A program made the position numbers and the translations under genes. The notes under the pieces were generated by a model that searched no databases, was not told the origin of the DNA, and saw only the letters and a program-made list of their open reading frames with translations. A DNA stretch of 64,000 bases from Pseudomonas protegens CHA0 (GTDB lineage Bacteria; Pseudomonadota; Gammaproteobacteria; Pseudomonadales; Pseudomonadaceae): the NCBI RefSeq assembly GCF_000397205.1, contig NC_021237.1, forward strand, positions 1,613,001 to 1,677,000, given 5' to 3'. Position 1 is the stretch's first letter, and every line of letters starts with the position of its first letter. Shown here piece after piece: positions 43,921 through 52,142 of this stretch.

Positions 43921-45036
43921 ATGAAGCGAATGGCCGGACTTTCCGCACTTGCCTTGATTATCTCCAGCACCAGTGGCTGCGGTTGGATCTGGGGCCCGGA
44001 AGGCTACTTCCGTGACCGGGGTAGCGATTACCTGCAAGCGCAACAAACAGCACCGATGCAATTGCCGCCGGATGTACAGACCGCCAAGCGTCTGGACCCT
44101 CTGCTGCCGATTCCGCGCAACGTGGCCGACGACAACGTCAAGGGCGAGTACGAAGTGCCTCGTCCCCAGCCGCTGTCGGCTATTGCCGATGCCAGCGACT
44201 ACACCCTGCAAAAGAGCGGCGATTCGCGTTGGGTCATGGCCCAGCATCCACCGGCCGAAGTCTGGCCAGTGGCGGTGCAGTTCTTCCAGGACAACGGTTT
44301 CCGCCTGGATCAGCAGCGCCCGCAAACCGGTGAGTTCACCACCGGCTGGCAGCGTTCCGACGAACTTTCCGCTGCCGTGGCCAAGCGCCTGAGCAGTGCC
44401 GGCGTCGCCGCCGACAGCGAAACCCGCGTACGGGTACGCATCGAGCCGGGCGTGCAGCGCAACACCAGTGAAGTCTACGTGGTCAGTGCCGAGCGTCCCG
44501 CCGGCAGCACTGCCGACGTGGAGTTCACCAACCGTTCGGTCAACACCGGCCTGGACGCAGCGCTGGTGGACGACATGCTGGCAAGCATGAGCCGCACCTC
44601 CGAGAAGGGCGGTTCGGTGTCTCTGCTGGCGGCCCGCGATTTCGATACCCCGAGCCGAGTCAGCCTCAGCGAGGACGGCAGCGGCAACCCGGTACTGAAC
44701 CTGGGCGCCGACCTCGATCGCGCCTGGTCCAGTGTTGGCCGTGCCCTGGAACAGGGCGAATGGCGGGTTGAGGACATCAACCGCAGCCTGGGCCTGTACT
44801 ACATCAACCTGGCGGAAAAAGCCGAGAAGAAAGACGACGAGCCGGGCTTCTTCGGCAAGTTGTTCGGCAGCAAGCCGGCCAAGGAAGAGATCGAAGCCCG
44901 TGCCGAGCGCTATCAGGTTCGCCTGAGCAAGGTAGGCGAGAACGTCCAGGTCACCGTCGAGAAGAACATCAACACCGTGGCGCCGGCCGATGTGGCACGC
45001 AAAGTGTTGGGCGTGATTCAGGACAACCTGGGCTGA
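43921..45036 (+). CDS. bamC: Outer membrane assembly lipoprotein BamC (NlpB)
   Basis: The 371-residue lipoprotein has a signal peptide ending in SGC at about residue 20. An unstructured segment follows that is known to bind BamD, including [20 protein letters not shown]. Two helix-grip domains make up the rest ([27 protein letters not shown] region; [25 protein letters not shown] region). It is part of the BAM complex. The dapA-bamC order is that of E. coli dapA-nlpB and P. aeruginosa. Confidence 0.95.
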   Translation: MKRMAGLSALALIISSTSGCGWIWGPEGYFRDRGSDYLQAQQTAPMQLPPDVQTAKRLDPLLPIPRNVADDNVKGEYEVPRPQPLSAIADASDYTLQKSGDSRWVMAQHPPAEVWPVAVQFFQDNGFRLDQQRPQTGEFTTGWQRSDELSAAVAKRLSSAGVAADSETRVRVRIEPGVQRNTSEVYVVSAERPAGSTADVEFTNRSVNTGLDAALVDDMLASMSRTSEKGGSVSLLAARDFDTPSRVSLSEDGSGNPVLNLGADLDRAWSSVGRALEQGEWRVEDINRSLGLYYINLAEKAEKKDDEPGFFGKLFGSKPAKEEIEARAERYQVRLSKVGENVQVTVEKNINTVAPADVARKVLGVIQDNLG

Positions 45037-45040
45037 TCTG

Positions 45041-45799
45041 ATGCGTTTTGCCGTTCTCGGCAGTGGTAGCCAAGGGAATGGCACGCTGATCGTCAGTGCC
45101 GACACCTGCGTTCTGGTGGACTGTGGTTTCTCCCTGCGGGAAACCGAGCGGCGCCTGCTGCGTCTGGGAGTCGATCCCGCGCAGTTGAGCGCCATCCTGG
45201 TAACCCACGAACATGCCGACCACGTGCATGGCGTGGGTTTGCTGTCTCGGCGCTACAATCTACCGGTCTACCTCAGCCAGGGCACCTTGCGCGGGATGCG
45301 CAAACCGGTGGAGGTCGCGGGTTTTGTCCGCGGTGGCGAGTCGCTGCAGATCGGCGCCTTGCGCATCGACGTGATTGCCGTGGCCCACGACGCCCAGGAA
45401 CCTACGCAATTTGTCTTCAGTGATGGCCAGCGGCGCTTCGGCCTGCTGACCGACCTCGGCTCCTACTGCGCCGGGGTGCTGGACGGCTACCGTGGCCTGG
45501 ATGCCTTGATGATCGAGGCCAACCATTGCCGGGATCGGCTGGCACGGGGTTATTACCCGTACTTTCTCAAGCAGCGGGTTGGCGGCGACCTGGGACATTT
45601 GAACAACCATCAGGCCGCAAGCCTGGTGGCCGAATTGGGATGGCAGGACCTGCAGCACCTGGTCCTGGCTCATCTGAGCAGCAAGAACAACCTGCCGCAG
45701 CTGGCCCGGCAATGTTTTGTCGACACCCTCGGGTGCGACCCGGACTGGCTGCAACTGGCCGATCAAGATTCAGGGCTCGACTGGCGCCACATCGCCTAG
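45041..45799 (+). CDS. Metallo-beta-lactamase-fold hydrolase (YycJ/WalJ-like)
   Basis: The 252-residue protein has the metal-binding motif THEHADHVHG near residue 50, preceded by VLVDCGFSLRETERRLLRLGVDP. Further conserved elements are VAHDAQEPTQFVFSDGQRRFGLLTDLG and EANHCRD near residue 160. It resembles the WalJ/YycJ group of predicted 5' exonucleases rather than lactamases. It starts 4 bp after bamC and ends 28 bp before purC, so it is probably cotranscribed. Confidence 0.88.
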   Translation: MRFAVLGSGSQGNGTLIVSADTCVLVDCGFSLRETERRLLRLGVDPAQLSAILVTHEHADHVHGVGLLSRRYNLPVYLSQGTLRGMRKPVEVAGFVRGGESLQIGALRIDVIAVAHDAQEPTQFVFSDGQRRFGLLTDLGSYCAGVLDGYRGLDALMIEANHCRDRLARGYYPYFLKQRVGGDLGHLNNHQAASLVAELGWQDLQHLVLAHLSSKNNLPQLARQCFVDTLGCDPDWLQLADQDSGLDWRHIA

Positions 45800-45827
45800 C
45801 CCACCTACTTAGCAAGCGGAGCCCATC

Positions 45828-46541
45828 ATGGAAAAACGTGAAGAACTCTACCGCGGCAAAGCCAAATCGGTTTACAAGACCGACGACGCCGACCGCTTGA
45901 TCCTGCTGTTTCGCAACGACACCTCGGCGTTCGACGGCAAGCGCATCGAGCAGCTGGACCGCAAGGGGATGGTGAACAACAAGTTCAACGCCTTCATCAT
46001 GCAGAAACTCGAAGCCGCCGGCGTGCCGACCCAGTTCGACAAGCTGCTGGGCGACAACGAATGCCTGGTGAAGAAGCTCGACATGATTCCGGTGGAGTGC
46101 GTGGTGCGCAACTACGCCGCCGGCAGCCTGGTCAAGCGCCTGGGCGTGGAAGAGGGCATGAAGCTCAACCCCTACACCTTCGAGCTGTTCCTCAAGGACG
46201 ACGCCAAGGGCGACCCGTTCATCAACGAATCCCATGTGGTGGCATTCGGCTGGGGTACTGCCGAGCAACTGGCGCGCATGAAAGAGTTGTCGCTCAAGGT
46301 CAACGAAGTGCTGAGCAAGCTGTTCGATGACGCCGGCCTGCTGCTGGTGGACTTCAAGCTGGAGTTCGGCGTGTTCAGCGACGGCTCCATCGTCCTGGGC
46401 GACGAGTTCAGCCCGGACGGTTGCCGTCTGTGGGACAAGGACACCAAGAAGAAGATGGACAAGGACCGCTTCCGCCAGGGCCTGGGCGATGTGATCGAAG
46501 CCTACGAAGAAGTGGCCCAGCGCCTCGGCGTACCGCTGTAA
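45828..46541 (+). CDS. purC: SAICAR synthetase (phosphoribosylaminoimidazole-succinocarboxamide synthase)
   Basis: The 237-residue ATP-dependent enzyme ligates aspartate to CAIR in purine synthesis. It shows [13 protein letters not shown] near the N-terminus, the ATP-site region [30 protein letters not shown] near residue 90 and LVDFKLEFG near residue 180. The length is the usual bacterial one. A stem (TTTGCTCG/CGAGCAAA, 46573-46601) lies downstream. Confidence 0.97.
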   Translation: MEKREELYRGKAKSVYKTDDADRLILLFRNDTSAFDGKRIEQLDRKGMVNNKFNAFIMQKLEAAGVPTQFDKLLGDNECLVKKLDMIPVECVVRNYAAGSLVKRLGVEEGMKLNPYTFELFLKDDAKGDPFINESHVVAFGWGTAEQLARMKELSLKVNEVLSKLFDDAGLLLVDFKLEFGVFSDGSIVLGDEFSPDGCRLWDKDTKKKMDKDRFRQGLGDVIEAYEEVAQRLGVPL

Positions 46542-46625
46542 TCGACGCAAGCATCTGATAGCACGGAAAAAATTTGCTCGGGGGGCTTCGCTTCGAGCAA
46601 AGGTGCTGTTATGATGCGCGCCGTT

Positions 46626-46715
46626 GGAGAGATGCCAGAGTGGCCGAATGGGACGGATTCGAAATCCGTTGTACCTTCACCGGTACCTAGGGTTCGAATC
46701 CCTATCTCTCCGCCA
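46626..46715 (+). tRNA. tRNA-Ser (anticodon CGA)
   Basis: The 90-nt class II tRNA begins GGAGAGATG and ends CTCTCC-G-CCA. The anticodon loop TTCGAAA in the arm ACGGATTCGAAATCCGT gives CGA, reading UCG. The long variable arm TACCTTCACCGGTA and T-arm GGGTTCGAATCCC are present. Confidence 0.95.
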
Positions 46716-46723
46716 TACAAATG

Positions 46724-46759
46724 AAAGCCCCGGAAATCATCGATTTCCGGGGCTTTTTT
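46724..46759 (+). terminator. Rho-independent terminator after tRNA-Ser
   Basis: AAAGCCCCGGAAATC and GATTTCCGGGGCTTTTTT form a 15-bp stem around ATC with a run of six T residues. It ends the tRNA transcript and isolates the fimbrial cluster. Confidence 0.95.
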
Positions 46760-47288
46760 GTTGCCCGCAATCGGCCGCCCCGGGCCGTGCGCCCCCCCTC
46801 CTTATTTTCCAGCAACGCCTTCTGCCGAACTGTTAGCGCCGGCGGAATCAGCAGCGTCCTGCGCCCGGTCGATTCGGTGGTGCGTGGCCAAATATCAATA
46901 GTCCACAATACTTGATGCTGTTATCGGCTATTGGATTGATATTCCAGGAAGTTGTTATTAGCGAGTAACTTTAGTTTGTCTGTTGTTTAAGTCGGTTTTC
47001 CCTTCCGAGAAATTTCCTGTTTCTCTGCGCGAGCATTCTCGGAAATCATGCTGTAGTGATCTTGATCCAAATAAATCGACTCTTCTATATGCTTGGTCGC
47101 TGCTGGCAGACCCGATCCGAACTTGTAGTTCAAGCCGGCCGGGGTGCCGGGAACAAGCAGCATTAATTAACTTTTATAAGGTCAGGCAAATCCGTTCTTC
47201 CAGGCTGGCGGCAGTATTATTGTCGGTTGCTTTCGGAGGGAAGTGTTTTGTTGTTGCTTCCTTATAATCATTTGGAAAAGGAAATCAG
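46760..47288. other. AT-richer leader region of the fimbrial cluster
   Basis: The 529-bp interval has no convincing gene. From about 46880 its base composition becomes visibly richer in A and T. It contains a spaced palindrome (AATATCAAT at 46891-46899, ATTGATATT at 46935-46943). A TATAAT at 47263-47268 lies 20 bp before the pilin start and is too close to be its only promoter signal. AAGGAAA precedes the pilin ATG. Confidence 0.5.
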
Positions 47289-47855
47289 ATGAAACGCAAG
47301 ACTCTCTTGTCCATGGCAACTTCCGGGTTGATGCTGGCAGCATTGATTCCATCCTTTGCCCAAGCTACCGATGGCGTGGTGAAGTTCAGTGGCAGCATCT
47401 CTGACACTACCTGCGATATCAACGGCAAGGCACCGGGCGAAGGTAACGAAACCAACGTTGAACTCGGCACTATCAAGCCTACTGTGTTTGACAAGATCGG
47501 TGCGAGGTCTCCACTGGTACCGTTCGTACTGCAACTCTCGGGGGCCAACTGCACCGCCGGTAAGAAGGTTTCCATCGAGTTCGATCAGCTCGGTAACGTC
47601 GACCCTGCCTCCGGCAACCTCAAGCTGATCGGGAGCAAGCCTGCAACGGGCGTGCAGATCGAGGTCTATAACGACCATGACACCACGCCACAGAAAATCG
47701 TCCTGGGCCAAGCCGAAGCATCCCCGCAGATCGCTACGATCTCCACCGACAAGGCGGCAACCCTGAAGTACAAGGCCGCTTACGTATCTACTGAAGCCAC
47801 CGTCGGTGCAGGTTCGGGCGTGTCCTACATCCGCTACACCCTTGCGTACCAATAA
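47289..47855 (+). CDS. Chaperone-usher major fimbrial subunit (CupB1-like)
   Basis: The 188-residue pilin has a signal peptide (LSMATSGLMLAALIPSFAQA), then GVVKFSGSISDTTCDING, the typical start of type 1 pilins. Two Cys residues (TTCDI and GANCTAG) form the conserved disulfide. It ends YIRYTLAYQ with the penultimate aromatic residue recognised by chaperones and ushers. It heads a cluster of chaperone, usher, chaperone and two-partner secretion genes in the order of P. aeruginosa cupB. The chaperone follows after 27 bp. Confidence 0.9.
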   Translation: MKRKTLLSMATSGLMLAALIPSFAQATDGVVKFSGSISDTTCDINGKAPGEGNETNVELGTIKPTVFDKIGARSPLVPFVLQLSGANCTAGKKVSIEFDQLGNVDPASGNLKLIGSKPATGVQIEVYNDHDTTPQKIVLGQAEASPQIATISTDKAATLKYKAAYVSTEATVGAGSGVSYIRYTLAYQ

Positions 47856-47882
47856 CAGCAGTTAGTTATTAAGGGGCAGGTC

Positions 47883-48626
47883 ATGACGCCGACTGCGCGT
47901 TTTGTTCATTCTCTCGTTATCGGTGTCATGTTCCTGGGGATACTGTCGGGGGCCGCGCATGCCGGGATAGTACTGGAAGGTACGCGCCTGGTTTATCCAG
48001 CAGATGCTCGTGAAGTTACATTGAAGTTGAGTAACACCGGCTCTGTGGCCTTATTGGCGCAAAGTTGGATCGACGAAGGCGATGCCAACAAGTCTCCTGA
48101 GGAAATCAAGGTTCCTTTTCTTCTGGCTCCTGCAGTCAGTCGGGTGGAAGCGGGAGGCTCGGCGATATTGCGTGTGTCTTATTCAAAAGAACCCTTGGCA
48201 AAAGATCGCGAATCATTGTTCTGGCTGAATGTACTGGAAACGCCACCACGGCGAAAACAGGACGAAAACGTATTGCAGTTTGCATTCAGGACTCGGATCA
48301 AGATTTTCTTCCGTCCTGACAACTTGATTGGCAATGCGGGCATGGCTGGCGAAAAGCTCAAGTGGGAATTAAGTCGAGCAGGCGCTTCGCAAGTGCCGGT
48401 TATCAAAGTGTACAACCCAACACCTTATTACGTGTCCTTCGGACGCATGGAAGTTGCTGTGTCAGGCCGTCGAATCGATTTGAAGCCAGGCATGGTCGCA
48501 CCCTTCGGATATGAGTCTTTCTCCTGGCCAGCGGGCGCTCCGTCACAGCCGGCCAAGGCATCAATTGAATATGAGGTGATCGATGATTTCGGCGGCCGAG
48601 GCCTGCTGAAAAAGTCGCTTCTTTGA
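47883..48626 (+). CDS. Periplasmic fimbrial chaperone 1 (CupB2-like)
   Basis: The 247-residue PapD-type chaperone has a signal peptide and two Ig-like domains. It shows GIVLEGTRLVYPADAREVTLKLSN, the conserved DEGD segment (QSWIDEGDANKSPEEIKVPFL), FWLNVLETPP in the G1 strand region, and LIGNAGMAGEKLKWEL in domain 2. It donates a strand to subunits and carries them to the usher. Its base composition and codon choice are more AT-rich than the genes after 48.7 kb. Confidence 0.92.
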   Translation: MTPTARFVHSLVIGVMFLGILSGAAHAGIVLEGTRLVYPADAREVTLKLSNTGSVALLAQSWIDEGDANKSPEEIKVPFLLAPAVSRVEAGGSAILRVSYSKEPLAKDRESLFWLNVLETPPRRKQDENVLQFAFRTRIKIFFRPDNLIGNAGMAGEKLKWELSRAGASQVPVIKVYNPTPYYVSFGRMEVAVSGRRIDLKPGMVAPFGYESFSWPAGAPSQPAKASIEYEVIDDFGGRGLLKKSLL

Positions 48627-48693
48627 CGGGGTTCCTCATCACTTCTGTGGGCTTTTCAGTGGCTTGGTTTTCTTGAGGGGCAGGGGCTTCGTT

Positions 48694-51384
48694 ATGTCGC
48701 GTATTCCGTGCCATCGGCATTTGCGTGCGAGCTGTTCTGGGCCTTCATCCGGCCGCAGACGGGTTCCGGCGACGCAGTCACTGTGTCTGGCGGCGGTGCT
48801 GATGAGCAATTCCATGGTGCTGGTGGCCGACCAGGACGGCATCGCGCCGGCGACGGCAGAGGCCGCGGATACGGGCTCCAGCCAGGATGTGTTGTTCGAC
48901 AGCCAGATGCTATTTCAAGGTAAGGGCACTCCCATCGATACCTCGCGCTTTCAACAAGTGGGCTATGTCGCGCCCGGCACTTACTTGCTTGATGTGCTGG
49001 TGAGCAGTCAGTGGCGGGCGTTGCAGGAAATCCAGTTCCGCGCCAGCGATGACCCCCAGGGCAGCCAGCCGTGCTACGACCGTTCGTTGTTGCAGCAGTT
49101 GGGTATCGACTTGAAAAAGACCGATGCGAGCCTGGGCACCCATTCCTCTCACCCTCTCATGGGCGATGGGCTGTTTTGCGGCGACCTGGGCAGCTACATC
49201 CCTGGCGCGACCACCCGCGTCAAAATTGCGGAACAGAAGATCGAGTTGTCGGTGCCGCAGCTTTTCCTGCAGCAGAACCTGTCGAAAACCTACGTCGATC
49301 CGGCGAGCTGGGATTACGGCGTGTCCGCGGCCACGCTCAACTACAACACCAGCCTGTTCAGTTCCCAGAGCAATGGGCGAAGCCAGACCGACGGCTATGC
49401 CGGGCTCAACCTGGGGCTCAACCTGGGTGACTGGCGTCTGCGTCACAGCGGCACCGCCACCTGGTCGCCTGAGGTGGGCGGCCATTATCAGCGCGGTTAC
49501 ATCTATGCCCAGACCGACCTGCCGGCCTGGCACTCGCAGTTGCTGGTGGGAGAGAGCGCGACCGAAGCCGATCTGTTCGACTCGGTATCGTTTCGCGGTG
49601 TCCGGCTGGCCAGCGACCCGCGCATGCTGCCCGAGAGCCAGCGCTACTACGCACCGCAGATCCGCGGCACGGCCAGCACCAATGCCAAGGTCTCGGTCTA
49701 TCAGCGCGGCTACATGATCTATGAAACCTCCGTTGCACCGGGGCCGTTCGAGATTTCCGATCTGCAAGCGGCGAGCTTTGGCGGCGATCTGGACGTGACG
49801 GTCACCGAGGCCAACGGCCAGACCAGCCGCTTTACCGTACCTTTTGCCACCACCGTGCAAACCCTGCGCCCCGGCACCTCACGCTATAGCCTGACGGCGG
49901 GCAAGGTGGCGAATCCCGGGCTCGGTGGCAGCGAGCAATATGTGGCCCAGGGCACCCTGCACTACGGCCTGGATAACCAATTGACCGGTTATGCCGGCAC
50001 GGCACTCACCGGCAGCTACATGTCGGCGCTGATCGGCAGCGCACTGAATACTTCCCTCGGGGCTTTTAGCCTGGACCTGACCCAGGCCCGAACCGAGCTG
50101 CCCCGGGGCGGCAGCATGCAGGGCCAAAGCGTGCGCCTGTCCTACAGCAAGAACCTGCCCAACAGCGGGACCAACTTCTCGTTGCTGGCCTACCGCTATT
50201 CCACCAGCGGTTACCTGGGCCTGCAGGACGCCATCACCCTGCAGGATCACGTCAACCAGGGCGAGAGCGTCGACTCGTTCGCCCGGGTCCGTGACCGCCT
50301 GGATATCAACATCAACCAGCAACTGGGCGACGGCGCAGGGCAGCTCTATGCCACGGGCTCCAGCCTCCAGTACTGGAATCGCCAGGGCCAGACCCTGAAC
50401 TTCGCCATGGGCTACAGCAACCAGTGGCGCGGTAACAGCTACTCCTTCATGGCTCAGCGCATGCGTGCTTCCAGCAGTGGTTCACGGGCAGGCGCGGGGG
50501 CGGACAACACGTTTTTCAGCTTCAGCCTGTCGATTCCCCTGGGGCGGGAAGGGCGCCGGGGTACCACGATCAACAGCTACGCCAGCCATGACAAGCGTTC
50601 TGGCGCGCACTACACCAGCGGCATCTCCGGCGTACTGGACAAGGATGGCGACGCCACCTATGCGTTGTCCGCCGCCCATGACCAGCGCCAGGGCGAAACC
50701 TCGACCAACGCCAGCCTCAACTATTTCCTGCCCGAGGTTTCCCTGAGTTCGAGCTTTTCCCAGGGCCGCGACTATCGCCAGCAGTCTCTGGGGGCTTCCG
50801 GGGGCATGGTGCTGCATTCGGGTGGCTTGACCTTCGCCCAGACCCTGAGTGAAACCACGGGCCTGGTGCATGCTCCCGATGCCAAGGGCGCCCGGGTCGG
50901 CTATGCCGACACGCGGGTGGATGGAAGCGGCTATGCCGTGGTCTCCAGCCTGAGCCCCTATCAATTGAACACCGTGGACATCGACCCCACTGGCGTTGCC
51001 GACGACGTCGAGCTGCTGCTCAGCTCACGCCATGTGGCGCCGGTGGCGGGGGCGGTGGTGATGCTTTCGTACCCGACCCGCAGGGCGCGTGCGGTGCTGA
51101 TCGACAGCCAGCAGCCCGATGGCCAGCAGTTGCCGTTTGCTGCCGTGGCCGTCGATGCCCAGGACGGTGCCGAGCTGGGGGCGGTGGGCCAGGGCAGCCG
51201 CCTGGTGCTGCGTACCGAGCAGGACCAGGGCACGATTCGCGTGGAATGGGGCCAGGAGCCGGATCAGCAGTGCCTGATCGACTACCAGTTGCCGTCCCGC
51301 GATACGGCCTCCGCCACGGGCTATGTGGTGCTTCAGCTTCCCTGCCGGGCGATGCCGGCAGGTTCCGTAGAGGAGCGGCCTTGA
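48694..51384 (+). CDS. Outer membrane fimbrial usher (CupB3-like)
   Basis: The 896-residue usher has the standard domain order: an N-terminal domain starting at VLFDSQMLFQGKGTPIDTSRF near residue 64, a 24-strand barrel with plug (SVAPGPFEISDLQAASFGGDLDVTV region near residue 350), and two C-terminal domains (VVMLSYPTRRARAVLID onward). The sequence goes from signal peptide to usher domain with only about 20 extra residues, so there is no POTRA domain of the kind reported for the P-usher CupB3. ATG 48694 is preceded by GGGGCAGGGG. It overlaps the next chaperone by 1 bp. Confidence 0.93.
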   Translation: MSRIPCHRHLRASCSGPSSGRRRVPATQSLCLAAVLMSNSMVLVADQDGIAPATAEAADTGSSQDVLFDSQMLFQGKGTPIDTSRFQQVGYVAPGTYLLDVLVSSQWRALQEIQFRASDDPQGSQPCYDRSLLQQLGIDLKKTDASLGTHSSHPLMGDGLFCGDLGSYIPGATTRVKIAEQKIELSVPQLFLQQNLSKTYVDPASWDYGVSAATLNYNTSLFSSQSNGRSQTDGYAGLNLGLNLGDWRLRHSGTATWSPEVGGHYQRGYIYAQTDLPAWHSQLLVGESATEADLFDSVSFRGVRLASDPRMLPESQRYYAPQIRGTASTNAKVSVYQRGYMIYETSVAPGPFEISDLQAASFGGDLDVTVTEANGQTSRFTVPFATTVQTLRPGTSRYSLTAGKVANPGLGGSEQYVAQGTLHYGLDNQLTGYAGTALTGSYMSALIGSALNTSLGAFSLDLTQARTELPRGGSMQGQSVRLSYSKNLPNSGTNFSLLAYRYSTSGYLGLQDAITLQDHVNQGESVDSFARVRDRLDININQQLGDGAGQLYATGSSLQYWNRQGQTLNFAMGYSNQWRGNSYSFMAQRMRASSSGSRAGAGADNTFFSFSLSIPLGREGRRGTTINSYASHDKRSGAHYTSGISGVLDKDGDATYALSAAHDQRQGETSTNASLNYFLPEVSLSSSFSQGRDYRQQSLGASGGMVLHSGGLTFAQTLSETTGLVHAPDAKGARVGYADTRVDGSGYAVVSSLSPYQLNTVDIDPTGVADDVELLLSSRHVAPVAGAVVMLSYPTRRARAVLIDSQQPDGQQLPFAAVAVDAQDGAELGAVGQGSRLVLRTEQDQGTIRVEWGQEPDQQCLIDYQLPSRDTASATGYVVLQLPCRAMPAGSVEERP

Positions 51385-52142
51385 TGGGCCATCAAGGCGG
51401 ATATGGCCGTCTTTGCTCCCAGCGTGGTTGCCGGTGGCTGCTGGGGCTGCTGGCCTTGTCCAGCGGCTGGGCCCAGGCCGACCTGTCGATTGTCGGCACA
51501 CGGTTCATCTATCCCGCCGGCAAGCCGGCCATCAGCATCCGGGTCGGCAATATCGGCCGGGCACCGATCCTGTTGCAGGCCTGGCTGGACAAGGGCAATC
51601 CCGAGGCCGATCCCAGTGCGTTGGTGGTGCCGTTCGTACTGTCGCCGCCGATATCCCGGCTCGAGCCTCGGCAGAGCGCAGCACTGGTCCTGCGCTACAG
51701 CGGCGAGCCGCTGCCCGGCGATCGTGAGTCGGTGTTCTGGATCAACTTTCTTGAAGTACCGCCCCGGGCGCCCGCGAAGGACGACTTGCTGCGGCTGGCA
51801 TCGCGCATGCGCATGAAGCTGCTGTACCGCCCCCAGGGCTTGTCCGGCAAGGCTGACGAAGCGGTCAGCCAGTTGCGCTGGAGCCTTGTGGCGCCGGGGC
51901 AGGCTGGCGCGGCGCTGCTGGCCGGCAACCCGACCCCGTACTACGTGTCCTTCGCTGAGTTGGCGCTGGGCAGCGGCAATCGATCAATCACATTGCAGGG
52001 GATCACCGTGGAGCCCTTCGGCTCGGCGCGGATCGCCCTGCCCGATATGCAGGGAATTACCCCGGATCAGGCGGTGGTTCATTACCAAGTGGCAACTGAC
52101 AGCGGGGAGACGCTGAGTGGAAGTGCGCGGATACAAGACTGA
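51384..52142 (+). CDS. Periplasmic fimbrial chaperone 2 (CupB4-like)
   Basis: The 252-residue PapD-type chaperone has a signal peptide ending near SSGWAQA. LSIVGTRFIYPAGKPAISIRVGN, LLQAWLDKGNPEADPSALVVPFVLSPP, FWINFLEVPPRAPA and NPTPYYVSFAELALGSG are the usual family landmarks. A second chaperone after the usher is typical of cupB-type clusters and probably serves a different subunit such as the tip protein. Its ATG overlaps the usher stop (TGATG) and its end overlaps the tpsB start by 26 bp. Confidence 0.92.
   Translation: MGHQGGYGRLCSQRGCRWLLGLLALSSGWAQADLSIVGTRFIYPAGKPAISIRVGNIGRAPILLQAWLDKGNPEADPSALVVPFVLSPPISRLEPRQSAALVLRYSGEPLPGDRESVFWINFLEVPPRAPAKDDLLRLASRMRMKLLYRPQGLSGKADEAVSQLRWSLVAPGQAGAALLAGNPTPYYVSFAELALGSGNRSITLQGITVEPFGSARIALPDMQGITPDQAVVHYQVATDSGETLSGSARIQD

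Noticed and set aside
46573..46601. Stem TTTGCTCG/CGAGCAAA after purC as a purC terminator
   Set aside because: The run of A residues precedes the stem, so it would only terminate minus-strand transcription, and no minus-strand gene reads into it. Kept only as a hairpin.
47900..48600. Insertion sequence or prophage remnant as cause of the AT-rich patch
   Set aside because: No transposase, integrase or terminal repeats; the patch encodes intact fimbrial genes.
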